The notes under the pieces are model-generated. The model worked only from the letters and a program-made list of their open reading frames with translations, ran no database searches and had not been told where the DNA came from. From positions 1,736,001-1,800,000 of the forward strand of contig NZ_CP030033.1 of the NCBI RefSeq assembly GCF_003611035.1: a stretch of 64,000 nucleotides of DNA. The letters are read 5' to 3'. Of the stretch, positions 35,546 to 44,706 are shown one piece after another. The stretch is from Cryobacterium soli (GTDB taxonomy: Bacteria > Actinomycetota > Actinomycetes > Actinomycetales > Microbacteriaceae). A program made the position numbers and the translations under genes. The number at the start of each line of letters is the position of its first letter. Within the stretch, counting starts at the first letter, position 1.

Positions 35546-36901
35546 ATGTCTGCATCCACCGCGGCGGTCACCTCCGCCGCTCCCGCGCCCGCGAATCCGC
35601 GCAGCCGCGTCATCCTGGCCAGCCTCATCGGCACCACCATCGAGTTCTACGACTTCTACGTCTACGCCACCGCGGCGGTCCTCGTCTTCCCGCACCTCTT
35701 CTTCCCCTCCGGCAACGAGACCGCCGCCCTGCTGGCCTCATTCGCGGTCTTCGGTGCCGCCATGGTGGCCCGCCCGCTCGGCGCCCTGTTCTTCGGGCAC
35801 TTCGGCGACCGGAAGGGCCGCAAGGCCACCCTCGTGGGCGCCCTGCTCACGATGGGTATCGCGACGTTCCTCATCGGCGTGCTGCCGACCTACTCGATGG
35901 TGGGCTGGTTCGCCCCGGCCATGCTGGTGGTGCTCCGCCTCGCGCAGGGCTTCGCGCTCGGCGGCGAGTGGAGCGGCGCCGCCCTGGTGGCCACCGAGAA
36001 TGCGCCCAAGGGCAAGCGCGCCTGGTACGGCACCTTCCCTCAGGTGGGCGCCCCGCTCGGCTTCATCATCGCCAACGGCCTGTTCCTCCTCATCGCACTG
36101 CTGCTGCCCTCCGACGACCCGACCCGGCCGTCCGACGCGTTCCTCGAGTGGGCCTGGCGGATTCCGTTCCTGTTCAGCGCCGTCATGGTCATCATCGGCC
36201 TGTGGGTGCGGCTGCGGCTGGTGGAGAGCGACTCGTTCACCAAGATCGTCACCACCAAGAAGGTAGCCAAGCTGCCGCTCGCCGCGGTGTTCAAGACCAA
36301 CTGGCGCGAACTCATCCTGGGCACGTTCATCATGCTGGCCACCTACGTGCTGTTCTATCTGATGACCACGTTCAGCCTGAGCTACGGCCGGGCCGCAACG
36401 GATGCGCCGGTGGCCGGCCTCGGCTACAGCTACACGACGTTCGTGCTCATGATGATCGCCGGCGTGGTGTTCTTCGGCATCTTCACCCTCGCCTCCGGGC
36501 CGTGGGCCGACCGGTTCGGCCGTCGCCGCACGCTGCTCTGGGTGACCGCGGGCATCGTGGTGTTCGGGTTCCTCTTCGTGCCCCTGCTGGGCGCCGGGTT
36601 CCTCGGCGTGATGGTGTTCCTGATCCTGGGCTTCACCCTGATGGGCATGACGTTCGGTCCGATGGGCGCCCTGCTGCCCGAGCTGTTCCCCACCAACGTG
36701 CGGTACACCGGCTCGGCGTTCGCGTACAACATGAGTTCGATCCTCGGTGCGGCCGTGGCGCCGTTCATCGCCGTGTGGCTGTGGACCCTCGGTGGCGGCA
36801 GCCCGTTCTGGGTGGGCATGTACCTCTCGGTGATGGGCCTGGTCACCCTGGTTGCGCTGTTCCTCAGCCGCGAGACCCGAGACCTCGACCTGGACCGCTA
36901 A
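35546..36901 (+). CDS. MFS transporter, metabolite:H+ symporter (MHS) type
   Basis: About 451 residues in twelve helices. IGTTIEFYDFYVYATAAVLVF is the first helix pattern of the MHS family (ShiA, ProP, KgtP). FFGHFGDRKGRKATL is the cytoplasmic loop 2-3 motif, and GPWADRFGRRRTLLW its repeat between helices 8 and 9. The ATG at 35546 is preferred; an in-frame GTG at 35528 is possible. Substrates of this family are organic acids, shikimate or compatible solutes and cannot be chosen here. It stands alone, followed by a long palindrome. Confidence 0.9.
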   Translation: MSASTAAVTSAAPAPANPRSRVILASLIGTTIEFYDFYVYATAAVLVFPHLFFPSGNETAALLASFAVFGAAMVARPLGALFFGHFGDRKGRKATLVGALLTMGIATFLIGVLPTYSMVGWFAPAMLVVLRLAQGFALGGEWSGAALVATENAPKGKRAWYGTFPQVGAPLGFIIANGLFLLIALLLPSDDPTRPSDAFLEWAWRIPFLFSAVMVIIGLWVRLRLVESDSFTKIVTTKKVAKLPLAAVFKTNWRELILGTFIMLATYVLFYLMTTFSLSYGRAATDAPVAGLGYSYTTFVLMMIAGVVFFGIFTLASGPWADRFGRRRTLLWVTAGIVVFGFLFVPLLGAGFLGVMVFLILGFTLMGMTFGPMGALLPELFPTNVRYTGSAFAYNMSSILGAAVAPFIAVWLWTLGGGSPFWVGMYLSVMGLVTLVALFLSRETRDLDLDR

Positions 36902-36911
36902 CTCCCCCAAG

Positions 36912-36973
36912 TCGCGAAAGCGGCCATGGTGCTGCCTCTGTTCGCTGAGGCAGCCACATGGCCGCTTTCGCGC
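36912..36973. repeat. Long intergenic palindrome after the MFS gene
   Basis: Two 25-base arms, beginning GCGAAAGCGGCCATG on the left and ending CATGGCCGCTTTCGC on the right, match at 23 of 25 positions around a ~10-base centre. It fills the 98-bp gap before the ABC exporter gene and may also act as a terminator. Confidence 0.75.
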
Positions 36974-36999
36974 ACCTGGATGGCGGTTAAGCTCGACTG

Positions 37000-39021
37000 G
37001 TGAGTACGACAGACCCCGGCACCGCTTCGTCCGAGACCCCCGCAGCCAAGCCCCGCTCCCGGATGGGCCGGCGCGGCGCACCCGTCGACGGTCCGCGCGC
37101 ATCCTTCAGCCAGCTACTGCCCTACCTCTTCGAGCACAAGGCCGTGCTCAGCGTGGTCGTGGTGCTCAGCGTGCTCGGCGCCGCCGCCAGCCTGGCCCAG
37201 CCGCTGCTGGTGAGCCAGGTCATCACCCTCGTCGAGAAGACCCAACCGCTCGACGGCATCGTCGGCGCCCTCGTGGCGCTTGTCGTGGTCTCGGCGCTGA
37301 TCAGCGGCTACCAGCACTACCTGCTGCAGCGCACCGGTGAGGGCGTGGTGCTCTCCAGCCGCAAACGCCTGATCGGGCGGATGCTCAACCTGCCGATCAG
37401 CCAGTTCGACGCCCGACGCACGGGTGACCTGGTCTCCCGGGTGGGCTCGGACACCACGCTGCTGCGCGCCGTACTCACCCAGGGCGCCGTGGAAGCCATC
37501 GGCGGCTCGCTCACCTTCATCGGTGCCATCATCGCGATGCTCATCATCGACCCGGTGCTGCTGGGCCTGACCGTGCTCGTGATCGGCGTCTCCGTGATCA
37601 CCGTGGTGCTGCTCTCGCAGCGCATCCGCACGGCCAGCCTGGCCGCCCAGACCAAGGTCGGCGACCTCGCCGCGAGCGTGGAACGCGCCATCAGCGCCGT
37701 GCGCACCGTGCGTGCCGCCAATGCCACCGCCCGGGAGATCACCGTGGTGGAGAAGGACGCCGAGGGCGCCTGGCAGATGGGCATCAAGGTCGCCAAGATC
37801 TCCGCCCTCGTCGTGCCCATCGCCGGCATCGCCCTGCAGGTGTCACTGCTCGTCGTGCTCGGCGTGGGCGGCTTCCGCGTCGCCGACGGGAGCATCACGG
37901 TCGCCAACCTCGTCGCGTTCATCCTGTTCCTGTTCATGATGATCATGCCGCTGGGCCAGTTCTTCGGGGCGATCACCTCGATCAACTCGGCGCTCGGCGC
38001 GCTCGGCCGCATCCAGGAGATCATCGACCTGCCCAGCGAAGACCAGTTCGACCGCGACATCGCCCCGCTGGCGATCGTCGTGGGCGCCGCGAACGCCCGG
38101 GTCAACCCGCAGGCGCCGGCGATCTCGTTCGAGGACGTGCGCTTCCACTACGCGCCCACCGTGGCCGCCACGACGGATGCCGTCACCGGCGAGCAGCTCG
38201 TGCGCCCGGGCCCGGTGGCCCAGGCGGTTCTCGCCGCCGAAGACGGCACCACCCCCGACGCCACCACCGAGTTCGGCGGCACGAATGGCCTCCTCACCGG
38301 CGACGGCACGGACGCCGTGGCTTCCGCGGGCGCCGAACGCCAGCCCGTGCTGCGCGGGGTCTCGTTCAGCGCCCCGCGGGGCCTGCGCACCGCGTTGGTC
38401 GGCCCCTCGGGCGCCGGCAAGAGCACCATCCTCGCGCTGATCGAGCGCTTCTACGACGCCGACTCTGGCGTAGTGCGGCTGGGCGGCCTGGACATCCGCA
38501 GCCTGGACCGCACGGACCTGCGCAGCCAGATCGGCTACGTGGAGCAGGACGCCCCCGTGCTGGCCGGGTCGCTGCGCGACAACCTCACCCTGGCCACGCC
38601 CGACGCCACCGACGAGCAGTGCGTGGCCGTGCTGCACGCCGTGAACCTCGGCGAGGTGCTCGACCGTGACCCGGCCGGACTGGCCGCCGCGGTCGGTGAG
38701 GACGGCGTCAAGCTCTCTGGCGGCGAGCGCCAGCGACTGGCGATCGCCCGCGCGCTGCTGGCGGCGCCGCCGATTCTGCTGCTCGACGAGTCCACCTCCA
38801 GCCTGGACGGCATGAATGAGCAGCTGATGCGGGAGGCCATCGACAAGGTGGCCGTGGACCGCACGCTCATCGTGATCGCGCACCGGCTCTCCACCGTCGT
38901 CGACTCCGACCAGATCGTGGTGCTCGACCACGGCCAGGTCGTGGGCACCGGAACCCACTCCGAGCTCGTCGTGTCCACGCCGCTCTACCGCGACCTGGCC
39001 AAGCACCAACTGCTCGTCTGA
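37000..39021 (+). CDS. ABC transporter, fused permease and ATPase (exporter type)
   Basis: This 673-residue half-transporter starts at the GTG at 37000. Residues ~45-335 form the six-helix exporter membrane domain (SQFDARRTGDLVSRVGSDTTLL is the conserved first intracellular loop). The ATPase has Walker A GPSGAGKST, signature VKLSGGERQRLAIARALL, Walker B ILLLDESTSSLD and the H-loop IVIAHRLST. A ~60-residue Ala/Thr/Gly-rich insert (around residues 385-445) interrupts the start of the ATPase domain between FEDVRFHYAP and the first strand of the nucleotide-binding core. It probably works as a homodimer; substrate unknown. Confidence 0.9.
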   Translation: MSTTDPGTASSETPAAKPRSRMGRRGAPVDGPRASFSQLLPYLFEHKAVLSVVVVLSVLGAAASLAQPLLVSQVITLVEKTQPLDGIVGALVALVVVSALISGYQHYLLQRTGEGVVLSSRKRLIGRMLNLPISQFDARRTGDLVSRVGSDTTLLRAVLTQGAVEAIGGSLTFIGAIIAMLIIDPVLLGLTVLVIGVSVITVVLLSQRIRTASLAAQTKVGDLAASVERAISAVRTVRAANATAREITVVEKDAEGAWQMGIKVAKISALVVPIAGIALQVSLLVVLGVGGFRVADGSITVANLVAFILFLFMMIMPLGQFFGAITSINSALGALGRIQEIIDLPSEDQFDRDIAPLAIVVGAANARVNPQAPAISFEDVRFHYAPTVAATTDAVTGEQLVRPGPVAQAVLAAEDGTTPDATTEFGGTNGLLTGDGTDAVASAGAERQPVLRGVSFSAPRGLRTALVGPSGAGKSTILALIERFYDADSGVVRLGGLDIRSLDRTDLRSQIGYVEQDAPVLAGSLRDNLTLATPDATDEQCVAVLHAVNLGEVLDRDPAGLAAAVGEDGVKLSGGERQRLAIARALLAAPPILLLDESTSSLDGMNEQLMREAIDKVAVDRTLIVIAHRLSTVVDSDQIVVLDHGQVVGTGTHSELVVSTPLYRDLAKHQLLV

Positions 39022-39038
39022 GCGCAGCGCGAGCTCGC

Positions 39039-39100
39039 GCGAGTTGCCGCAAAGTGCCCCCTCAGAGTGCCTGAAGGGGCACTTTTCGGCATCTCGGCGA
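39039..39100. repeat. Palindromic intergenic repeat, copy D
   Basis: It has the left arm GAGTTGCCGCAAAGTGCCCC and right arm CTGAAGGGGCACTTTTCGGC around a short loop. It is the same family as copies A-C near 2.7-3.9 kb and follows the ABC exporter gene by 17 bp. Confidence 0.78.
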
Positions 39101-39111
39101 ATTTCCCGGTC

Positions 39112-39172
39112 GCGAGTTGCCGCAAAGTGCCGTCTCAGCACGCGCGAAGGGGCAGTTTCCGGCAAGTCGGCG
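39112..39172. repeat. Palindromic intergenic repeat, copy E
   Basis: This copy is in tandem with copy D, 11 bp further on, and begins GCGAGTTGCCGCAAAGTGCC. The right half reads GAAGGGGCAGTTTCCGGCAA. The tandem pair sits between the convergent ABC exporter and alpha-mannosidase genes. Confidence 0.75.
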
Positions 39173-39200
39173 TAGTCGGCGTCGGCGCTCGCTCACGGGC

Positions 39201-42200
39201 TCAGGGGCGGCGGAAGCGCAGGGTGACGATCTCGAACGGGCGCAGCGTCAGGATCAGCTCACGAGAGGGCTCGGCAGGCGCCCCGGAGAACTCCTCGGCC
39301 AGGGGTGCTCCCGCGGCGAGCTCGACGCGGGATACGGCGAGGGGTCGCTCGAGCAGGTCGGTCTCCACCACATCCGTTGCCTCGAAGTGCCGGATGAGCC
39401 GGGCCGTCGACCGGTTGCCGTGCGCCTCATAGAGCCGCACGATGAGGTCGCCGCTCTGGTCCTCGGCCAGCTTGACCGCCTCCACCACCACCGCCGGGTT
39501 GTCCAGCCGGAGGAGCGGCTCGATGCCGGCGGCGCCGACTCCCGTCACCGTGCGGAGCGGCACTTTGAGCCGGTAGCCCTCCGCGACGGCCTCGGGAATG
39601 CCGGCTGCCGGGCGCACCGACACCTTGAGCTCGTGCCGGCCCTGGTCGGCGGACGGGTCGGGGTAGACCGGCGCGCGCAGCAGGCTGAGCCGCACCGTGG
39701 TGCCGCTGCGTTCCGCGCTCGTTTGGGCGGCCGGGGTGCCCGCCGCATCGGCAGCAGCCGCAGCGCCCTGCTCGGAGCGGTCGGGTTTCCCGGCGCCGGG
39801 CGGGGTGCGGTCGATCGCGTGCCCGTAGGTGGAGTCGTTCGCCACCGCGACCCCGTAGCCGGGCTCGCCCACGTGCACCCACCGGTGCGCCACGGTCTCG
39901 AACCGGGCCGCATCCCAGGTGGTGTTGGCATGAGTGGGGCGGAAGACGTGGCCGAACTGGATCTCGGACGCGGCCCGGTCGGCCTGCACGTCGAGCGGGA
40001 ACACCAGCCGCAGCAGCTTCTGCCGTTGGTGCCAGTCGACCACCAGGCGCACGTCCAGCGCGGGCGAGCCGGCGCGCAGGGTGAGTTGCTGCTCCACCCG
40101 GGAGCGGCCGAAGGTGCGCACCACCCGCACCCCCACGACGTCGTCGCTGTCGACGAGCACCTCGACCACGTCGGCCTCGGTGAGGTCGGTGACGGTGCGG
40201 CGGTGATGTTCGTCGATGTCCCAGGCATCCCACCGGGTGGGGGTGTCGCGGTGCAGCTGAAGCAGGTTACCGCGGCTGCCGGCCGGGATGAGTTCCCGGT
40301 CGGCGAGCACGTCCCGGAGCGACGGGATCAGCCCGTCGGCGTCGATGGTGACGGCGATCAGCCCGTTCCGCAGCACGAGGCCCGCCGGGCCGTGCTCGAT
40401 CAGGGCCGCGGCATAGCCGGGAACCGGGGGTGCGCCGTCGGAGTCCGCGCCGAGCCCGGGCACGCCGTCCACCGGGTACGGGCCGGCGTTCAGCCGCAGC
40501 CGCCGGCTGCCGGGTCCGGCGATGGCGCGCACCGCCTCGTCGATGATGGCCGTGAGCGTCCGGGCCGTGCGGGCGTGCAGCCGTTCGGCCTCCTGGTGCA
40601 CCCAGGCGATCGAGGTGCCGGGCAGGATGTCGTGGAATTGCAGGAGCAGCACCGTCTGCCAGGCCTGCTCGAGGGCGGCGTACGGGTAGGCGGCCCCGGC
40701 GCGCACGGTGGCCGTCGCCGCCCAGAGTTCGGCCTCCCGCAGCAGCCTCTCGCTCTTCCGGTTGCCACGTTTGGTGCGGGCCTGCGAGGTGTAGGTGCCG
40801 CGGTGGAACTCCAGGTACAGCTCCCCCGCCCACACCGGCGACGACGGATGCTCCGCCTCGGCCGCTGCGAAGAAGGCCTCCGGAGTCGACAGCTCCACGG
40901 TGGGCGACCCCTCGAGGTTCCGGGTGCGGCGGGCGGCCGCGAGCATCTCCCGGGTCGGGCCGCCCCCGCCGTCGCCCCACCCGAACGGCACCAGCGAGAG
41001 CGTGGCCACGGCCTTCTCGGCGAAGAGCCGCTCGGCCCGGGCGAGTTCGGCGGCGCTCAGCTCGGCGTTGTAGTCGGCCACCGGCGGGAAGTGGGTGAAG
41101 ATGCGGCTGCCGTCGATACCTTCCCAACTGAAGGTGTGGTGCGGGAACACATTGGTGTCGCTCCAGGACAGCTTCTGGGTGAGGAACCAGCGCATCCCCG
41201 CCAGCCGGGCGATCTGCGGGAACGCGGCCGAATACCCGAAGGAGTCGGGCAGCCACACCGCCCGAGGTTCCCAGCCGAACTCCTCGCGAAAAAACCGTTG
41301 CCCGGCCACGAACTGCCGCACCAGGGCTTCACCGCCGGGCAGATTGGTGTCGGACTCCACCCACATGCCGCCCACGGGCACGATGGTGCCGGCCGCGACG
41401 GCCGCGCGCACCCGGGCGAACAGGTCCGGGTCATGTTCCTTCACCCAGGCGAACTGCTGCGCCGACGACATGGCGAAGTGGAAGTCGGGGTTTCCCTCGG
41501 CCAGCGCCAGCACATTGGCGAGGGTGCGGGAGACCTTGCGCGGGGTTTCCCGCAGCGGCCAGAGCCAGGCGCTGTCGATGTGCGCGTGCCCGACGGCGTG
41601 CACGTGGTGGGCGCTGGCGGTTGCGGGGCGCTCCAGCAGCGGCTCCAGTTCGGCGCGGGCGGCGGATGCGGTGCCGGCGACGTCGTCGGGGTCGAGCCGG
41701 TCCAGGCAGCGGCCCAGCCCGGCGCGCAGCTGGGCGCGTCTCGTGGAGGCCGCCGGCAGTTCGCCCTGCAGACCGTCGAGCGCCCGGATGTCCTGCACGA
41801 GCTTCCACACCTCGAGGTCGCGCAAGGCCACGTCGATCCGGCCGAGCGTGTACAGCGGCCCGGTGCCGAGGGTGGTGGGGTCGCCGAGCGGCGTGGGAGC
41901 GAAGGTGAAGTCGTGCACGAGGTCGGGGTTCGACGCGGCCTCGATGTAGAGGTCGATCACGCCACCCGGGCTGGTGGCGCCGGCCGCCGGAGAGGTGCCG
42001 TCGTCGGCGGGAGTCAGGGCCGGCAGCGGCACCCATCGGTTGAGCGATTGCAGCCCCTTGACCACACGACCGTCGGCGGCGTAGACGAGGCCCTCGGCCT
42101 GGAACCCGGGGATCGCGGCGGTGAAACCGAGGTCGACGACCACCTCCGGCTCGGCGCCTGGGGTATCGGCCCACTCCGCCGGCACCACCCCGGTGACGTG

Positions 42201-42437
42201 TAACCAGGTGGAGCCCCACGGGGTGCCCCACCGGGCGCCGGGCTCGATCGGGGCGAACGTCTGGGCCACGGCCGTCGCGAACGGCACGGGCGGGTCGGTC
42301 ACCGACGCGTCCGGCGCCGCATCCACCGACCAAGCGGTGATGGTGAGCGGATGCCGCGCCCGGTAGACCGCGGGCAGCAGCCGCTCCCGCAACACCCGGT
42401 CCAGTCGCTCGTCGTGCAGTCGTTCGTTGTGATGCAT
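39201..42437 (-). CDS. Alpha-mannosidase, GH38
   Basis: This is a 1078-residue cytoplasmic glycoside hydrolase without a signal peptide. The ATG at 42437 has GGAGG five bases upstream. An N-terminal beta-sandwich leads to the GH38 catalytic domain: VGHAHIDSAWLWPLRET has the zinc-binding His and Asp, and GGMWVESDTNLPGGEAL has the nucleophile Asp. Middle helical and long beta-sandwich domains follow, as in class II mannosidases. It trims alpha-mannosides taken up from outside, for example from fungal or plant glycans. It converges on the ABC exporter gene, separated by the repeat pair D/E. Confidence 0.93.
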   Translation of the reverse strand: MHHNERLHDERLDRVLRERLLPAVYRARHPLTITAWSVDAAPDASVTDPPVPFATAVAQTFAPIEPGARWGTPWGSTWLHVTGVVPAEWADTPGAEPEVVVDLGFTAAIPGFQAEGLVYAADGRVVKGLQSLNRWVPLPALTPADDGTSPAAGATSPGGVIDLYIEAASNPDLVHDFTFAPTPLGDPTTLGTGPLYTLGRIDVALRDLEVWKLVQDIRALDGLQGELPAASTRRAQLRAGLGRCLDRLDPDDVAGTASAARAELEPLLERPATASAHHVHAVGHAHIDSAWLWPLRETPRKVSRTLANVLALAEGNPDFHFAMSSAQQFAWVKEHDPDLFARVRAAVAAGTIVPVGGMWVESDTNLPGGEALVRQFVAGQRFFREEFGWEPRAVWLPDSFGYSAAFPQIARLAGMRWFLTQKLSWSDTNVFPHHTFSWEGIDGSRIFTHFPPVADYNAELSAAELARAERLFAEKAVATLSLVPFGWGDGGGGPTREMLAAARRTRNLEGSPTVELSTPEAFFAAAEAEHPSSPVWAGELYLEFHRGTYTSQARTKRGNRKSERLLREAELWAATATVRAGAAYPYAALEQAWQTVLLLQFHDILPGTSIAWVHQEAERLHARTARTLTAIIDEAVRAIAGPGSRRLRLNAGPYPVDGVPGLGADSDGAPPVPGYAAALIEHGPAGLVLRNGLIAVTIDADGLIPSLRDVLADRELIPAGSRGNLLQLHRDTPTRWDAWDIDEHHRRTVTDLTEADVVEVLVDSDDVVGVRVVRTFGRSRVEQQLTLRAGSPALDVRLVVDWHQRQKLLRLVFPLDVQADRAASEIQFGHVFRPTHANTTWDAARFETVAHRWVHVGEPGYGVAVANDSTYGHAIDRTPPGAGKPDRSEQGAAAAADAAGTPAAQTSAERSGTTVRLSLLRAPVYPDPSADQGRHELKVSVRPAAGIPEAVAEGYRLKVPLRTVTGVGAAGIEPLLRLDNPAVVVEAVKLAEDQSGDLIVRLYEAHGNRSTARLIRHFEATDVVETDLLERPLAVSRVELAAGAPLAEEFSGAPAEPSRELILTLRPFEIVTLRFRRP

Positions 42438-42521
42438 GCGTGCCTCCGCTCGAGCGCACCATAGCCCGATCCGCGGGTGGGGGTGACGGATTGGCCTGTG
42501 CAGCGGACGCAACCCACACGC

Positions 42522-42597
42522 CGATCGAGCTTGTCGAGATCCCGCGAGCCGAACACGTTCGCGACAGCACTCACGAGGTCTCGACGGGCTCGACCGA
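42522..42597. repeat. REP-like inverted element (GTCTCGAC type)
   Basis: The arm CGATCGAGCTTGTCGAGATC (from 42522) and the inverted arm GAGGTCTCGACGGGCTCGAC (42575-42594) lie in the 202-bp gap between the pckG stop and the mannosidase start. A single related arm (GGTCTCGACAGGCGCGACC) lies at about 33234 after ribH. Confidence 0.6.
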
Positions 42598-42639
42598 CGA
42601 CGGGGTCAGCTACCCGAGACGGCTCACCGGGCCGCGCCG

Positions 42640-44526
42640 CTAGGCGGAGAGGTGGTAGCGCACGCTGGCGAGCTCGGCGTGCAGAGCGGCGGGTACCCGG
42701 CTGCCGAAGCGGGCGAAGAACGCCTCGGTGAGGTCGCACTCGGCCAGCCAGGAGGCCGGATCGATGCGGAACAGCTGCTCGAGCGCATCCGGGCTCACAT
42801 CGAGTCCGTCGAGGTTGAGCGCGCCGTCCACCGGCAGGAGGCCGATCGGGGTGTCGACGGCGTCCGCCGCCCCCTCGACCCGGCGGATGATCCACTCGAG
42901 CACCCGCGAATTCTCACCGAACCCGGGCCAGAGGAAGCTGCCGTCGTCACCCTTGCGGAACCAGTTGACCTGGAACACCGCGGGCGCCTGGGCGCCGAGG
43001 CCCCGGCCGACGCGCAACCAGTGCGCCCAGTAGTCGGCCATGTTGTAGCCGCAGAACGGCAGCATCGCGAACGGGTCGCGACGCAACTCCCCCACGGTGC
43101 CCTCCGCGGCGGCGGTCTTCTCCGACGAGATGGTGGCGCCCATGAACACGCCGTGCTTCCAACTGCGCGCCTCGGCGACGAGCGGCACGTTGGTGGCGCG
43201 GCGGCCGCCGAACATGATCGCGTCGATGGGCACACCGCCACTGGATTCCCAGCTGTCGGCGATCGACGGGCACTGCGCCGCGGGCACGGTGAACCGGGAG
43301 TTGGGGTGCGCAGCGGGCCGCCCGCTATCGGGCGTCCAGGAGTTGCCCTCCCAGTCGGTGAGGTGCGCCGGCGGGGTGTCGGTGAGTCCCTCCCACCACA
43401 CGTCGCCGTCGTCGCGGAGCGCGACGTTGGTGAAGATGGTGTTGCCCCACACCGTCTGCACGGCGGTGGGGTTGGTGGTCTCGCCGGTGCCGGGGGCGAC
43501 GCCGAAGAACCCGGCCTCCGGGTTGATCGCCCAGAGCCGGCCGTCGTCGCCGGGGCGCAGCCACGCGATGTCGTCGCCGATGGTCTCCACAGTCCAGCCG
43601 GGCACGGTGGGCTTGAGCATCGACAGGTTGGTCTTGCCGCAGGCCGAGGGGAACGCGGCGGCCACATGGTAGGTGCCACCCTCGGGCGAGGTGACCTTGA
43701 TCAGCAGCATGTGCTCGGCCAGCCAGCCCTCGTCGCGAGCCATCACCGAGGCGATCCGCAGCGCGAACGACTTCTTCGACAGCAGTGCGTTGCCGCCGTA
43801 GCCGGACCCGAACGACCACACCTCGCGGTCCTCGGGGAACTGCACGATGTACTTGGTGTCGTTGCTGGGCCAGGTGACGTCGGCGCGGCGGATGCCCGCC
43901 TTGTTCACGAGCGGGAACCCCACGCTGTGCACGGTGCGCACCCACGGCGTGCCCGCCTCGATCAGGCGGAGCACCGCGGCGCCCATCCGGGTCATGATGC
44001 CCATGTTGAGCACCACGTAGGGCGAGTCGGTGAGCTCAACGCCGAGCTGCGAGATGGGGCCGCCGAGCGGGCCCATCGAGAAGGGCACGACGTACATCGT
44101 GCGGCCGCGCATGCTGCCGGTGAAGACATCATTCAGTTCGGCGCGCATCCGGCCGGGTTCGGCCCAGTTGTTGGTGGGACCGGCGTCGTCGCGGTGGGTG
44201 GAGCAGATGAAGGTACGGTCCTCCACCCGGGCCACGTCACTCGGGCTGGTGCGGGCGAGGAAGCTGTTCGGGCGCCACTCCGGGTTGAGCCGGATGAGCT
44301 TGCCCTCGGCCACGAGCTGCTTCGAGAGGGCATCGGCCTCCCGTGCGGTGCCGGTGCACCAGACGATGGCATCCGGCTGGGTGAGACGGGCGATCTCGTC
44401 GACCCAGGCCTGCAGGGCGGGGTCGGAGGTGCCGGTGGGCGTCCCGTAGGTTGTGGCCACTGTGGTTTCGGTGGAGTGGGCGGCGTGTGCCCGGATGCGG
44501 CTCTGGCCGGGGTGGGTGACGGTCAT
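42640..44526 (-). CDS. pckG: Phosphoenolpyruvate carboxykinase (GTP)
   Basis: The 628-residue enzyme interconverts oxaloacetate and phosphoenolpyruvate with GTP, the first step of gluconeogenesis. [13 protein letters not shown] is the P-loop-like GTP site with the reactive Cys, and [11 protein letters not shown] and [12 protein letters not shown] are family motifs. The ATG at 44526 has GGAAGG seven bases upstream; an ATG 10 codons earlier is less likely. It is divergent from a RamB-like regulator of acetate and gluconeogenic genes, a suggestive pairing. Confidence 0.97.
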   Translation of the reverse strand: MTVTHPGQSRIRAHAAHSTETTVATTYGTPTGTSDPALQAWVDEIARLTQPDAIVWCTGTAREADALSKQLVAEGKLIRLNPEWRPNSFLARTSPSDVARVEDRTFICSTHRDDAGPTNNWAEPGRMRAELNDVFTGSMRGRTMYVVPFSMGPLGGPISQLGVELTDSPYVVLNMGIMTRMGAAVLRLIEAGTPWVRTVHSVGFPLVNKAGIRRADVTWPSNDTKYIVQFPEDREVWSFGSGYGGNALLSKKSFALRIASVMARDEGWLAEHMLLIKVTSPEGGTYHVAAAFPSACGKTNLSMLKPTVPGWTVETIGDDIAWLRPGDDGRLWAINPEAGFFGVAPGTGETTNPTAVQTVWGNTIFTNVALRDDGDVWWEGLTDTPPAHLTDWEGNSWTPDSGRPAAHPNSRFTVPAAQCPSIADSWESSGGVPIDAIMFGGRRATNVPLVAEARSWKHGVFMGATISSEKTAAAEGTVGELRRDPFAMLPFCGYNMADYWAHWLRVGRGLGAQAPAVFQVNWFRKGDDGSFLWPGFGENSRVLEWIIRRVEGAADAVDTPIGLLPVDGALNLDGLDVSPDALEQLFRIDPASWLAECDLTEAFFARFGSRVPAALHAELASVRYHLSA

Positions 44527-44645
44527 TGTCTGGCCTTCCTCAAGATGCTTTTTCACTGGGCAACGTACTCCCGGGCGGCTGCCGCGGTGAGTGAAGCAGG
44601 GGCAGGAGCGCTAATTTCGTCCTGTTCATTAAGAATGCGACCGGA

Positions 44646-44700
44646 TTCGGTGCAGAAACCGAAAAACCCTTGTTAAGAAACGTGGTTCTTTACGTATGCT
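44646..44700 (+). promoter_or_regulatory. Promoter of the RamB-like gene with two inverted repeats
   Basis: TATGCT (44695-44700) ends six bases before the ATG at 44707, so transcription would start at the start codon itself (leaderless). TTGTTA at 44670 could be a -35 at 19-base spacing. Two inverted repeats with equal spacing lie here: TTCGGT-N6-ACCGAA (44646-44663) and AAGAA-N6-TTCTT (44675-44690). Either could be an operator for self-control or for pckG, whose start is ~120-180 bp away. Confidence 0.5.
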
Positions 44701-44706
44701 TAAGGA

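Noticed and set aside
39117-42203. 1028-residue open frame on the plus strand
   Set aside because: It is antisense to the GH38 alpha-mannosidase and has the His/Arg/Gly-rich composition of a GC-rich shadow frame, with no recognisable domain.
42652-44676. 674-residue open frame on the plus strand
   Set aside because: Antisense to pckG, which has all its catalytic motifs.
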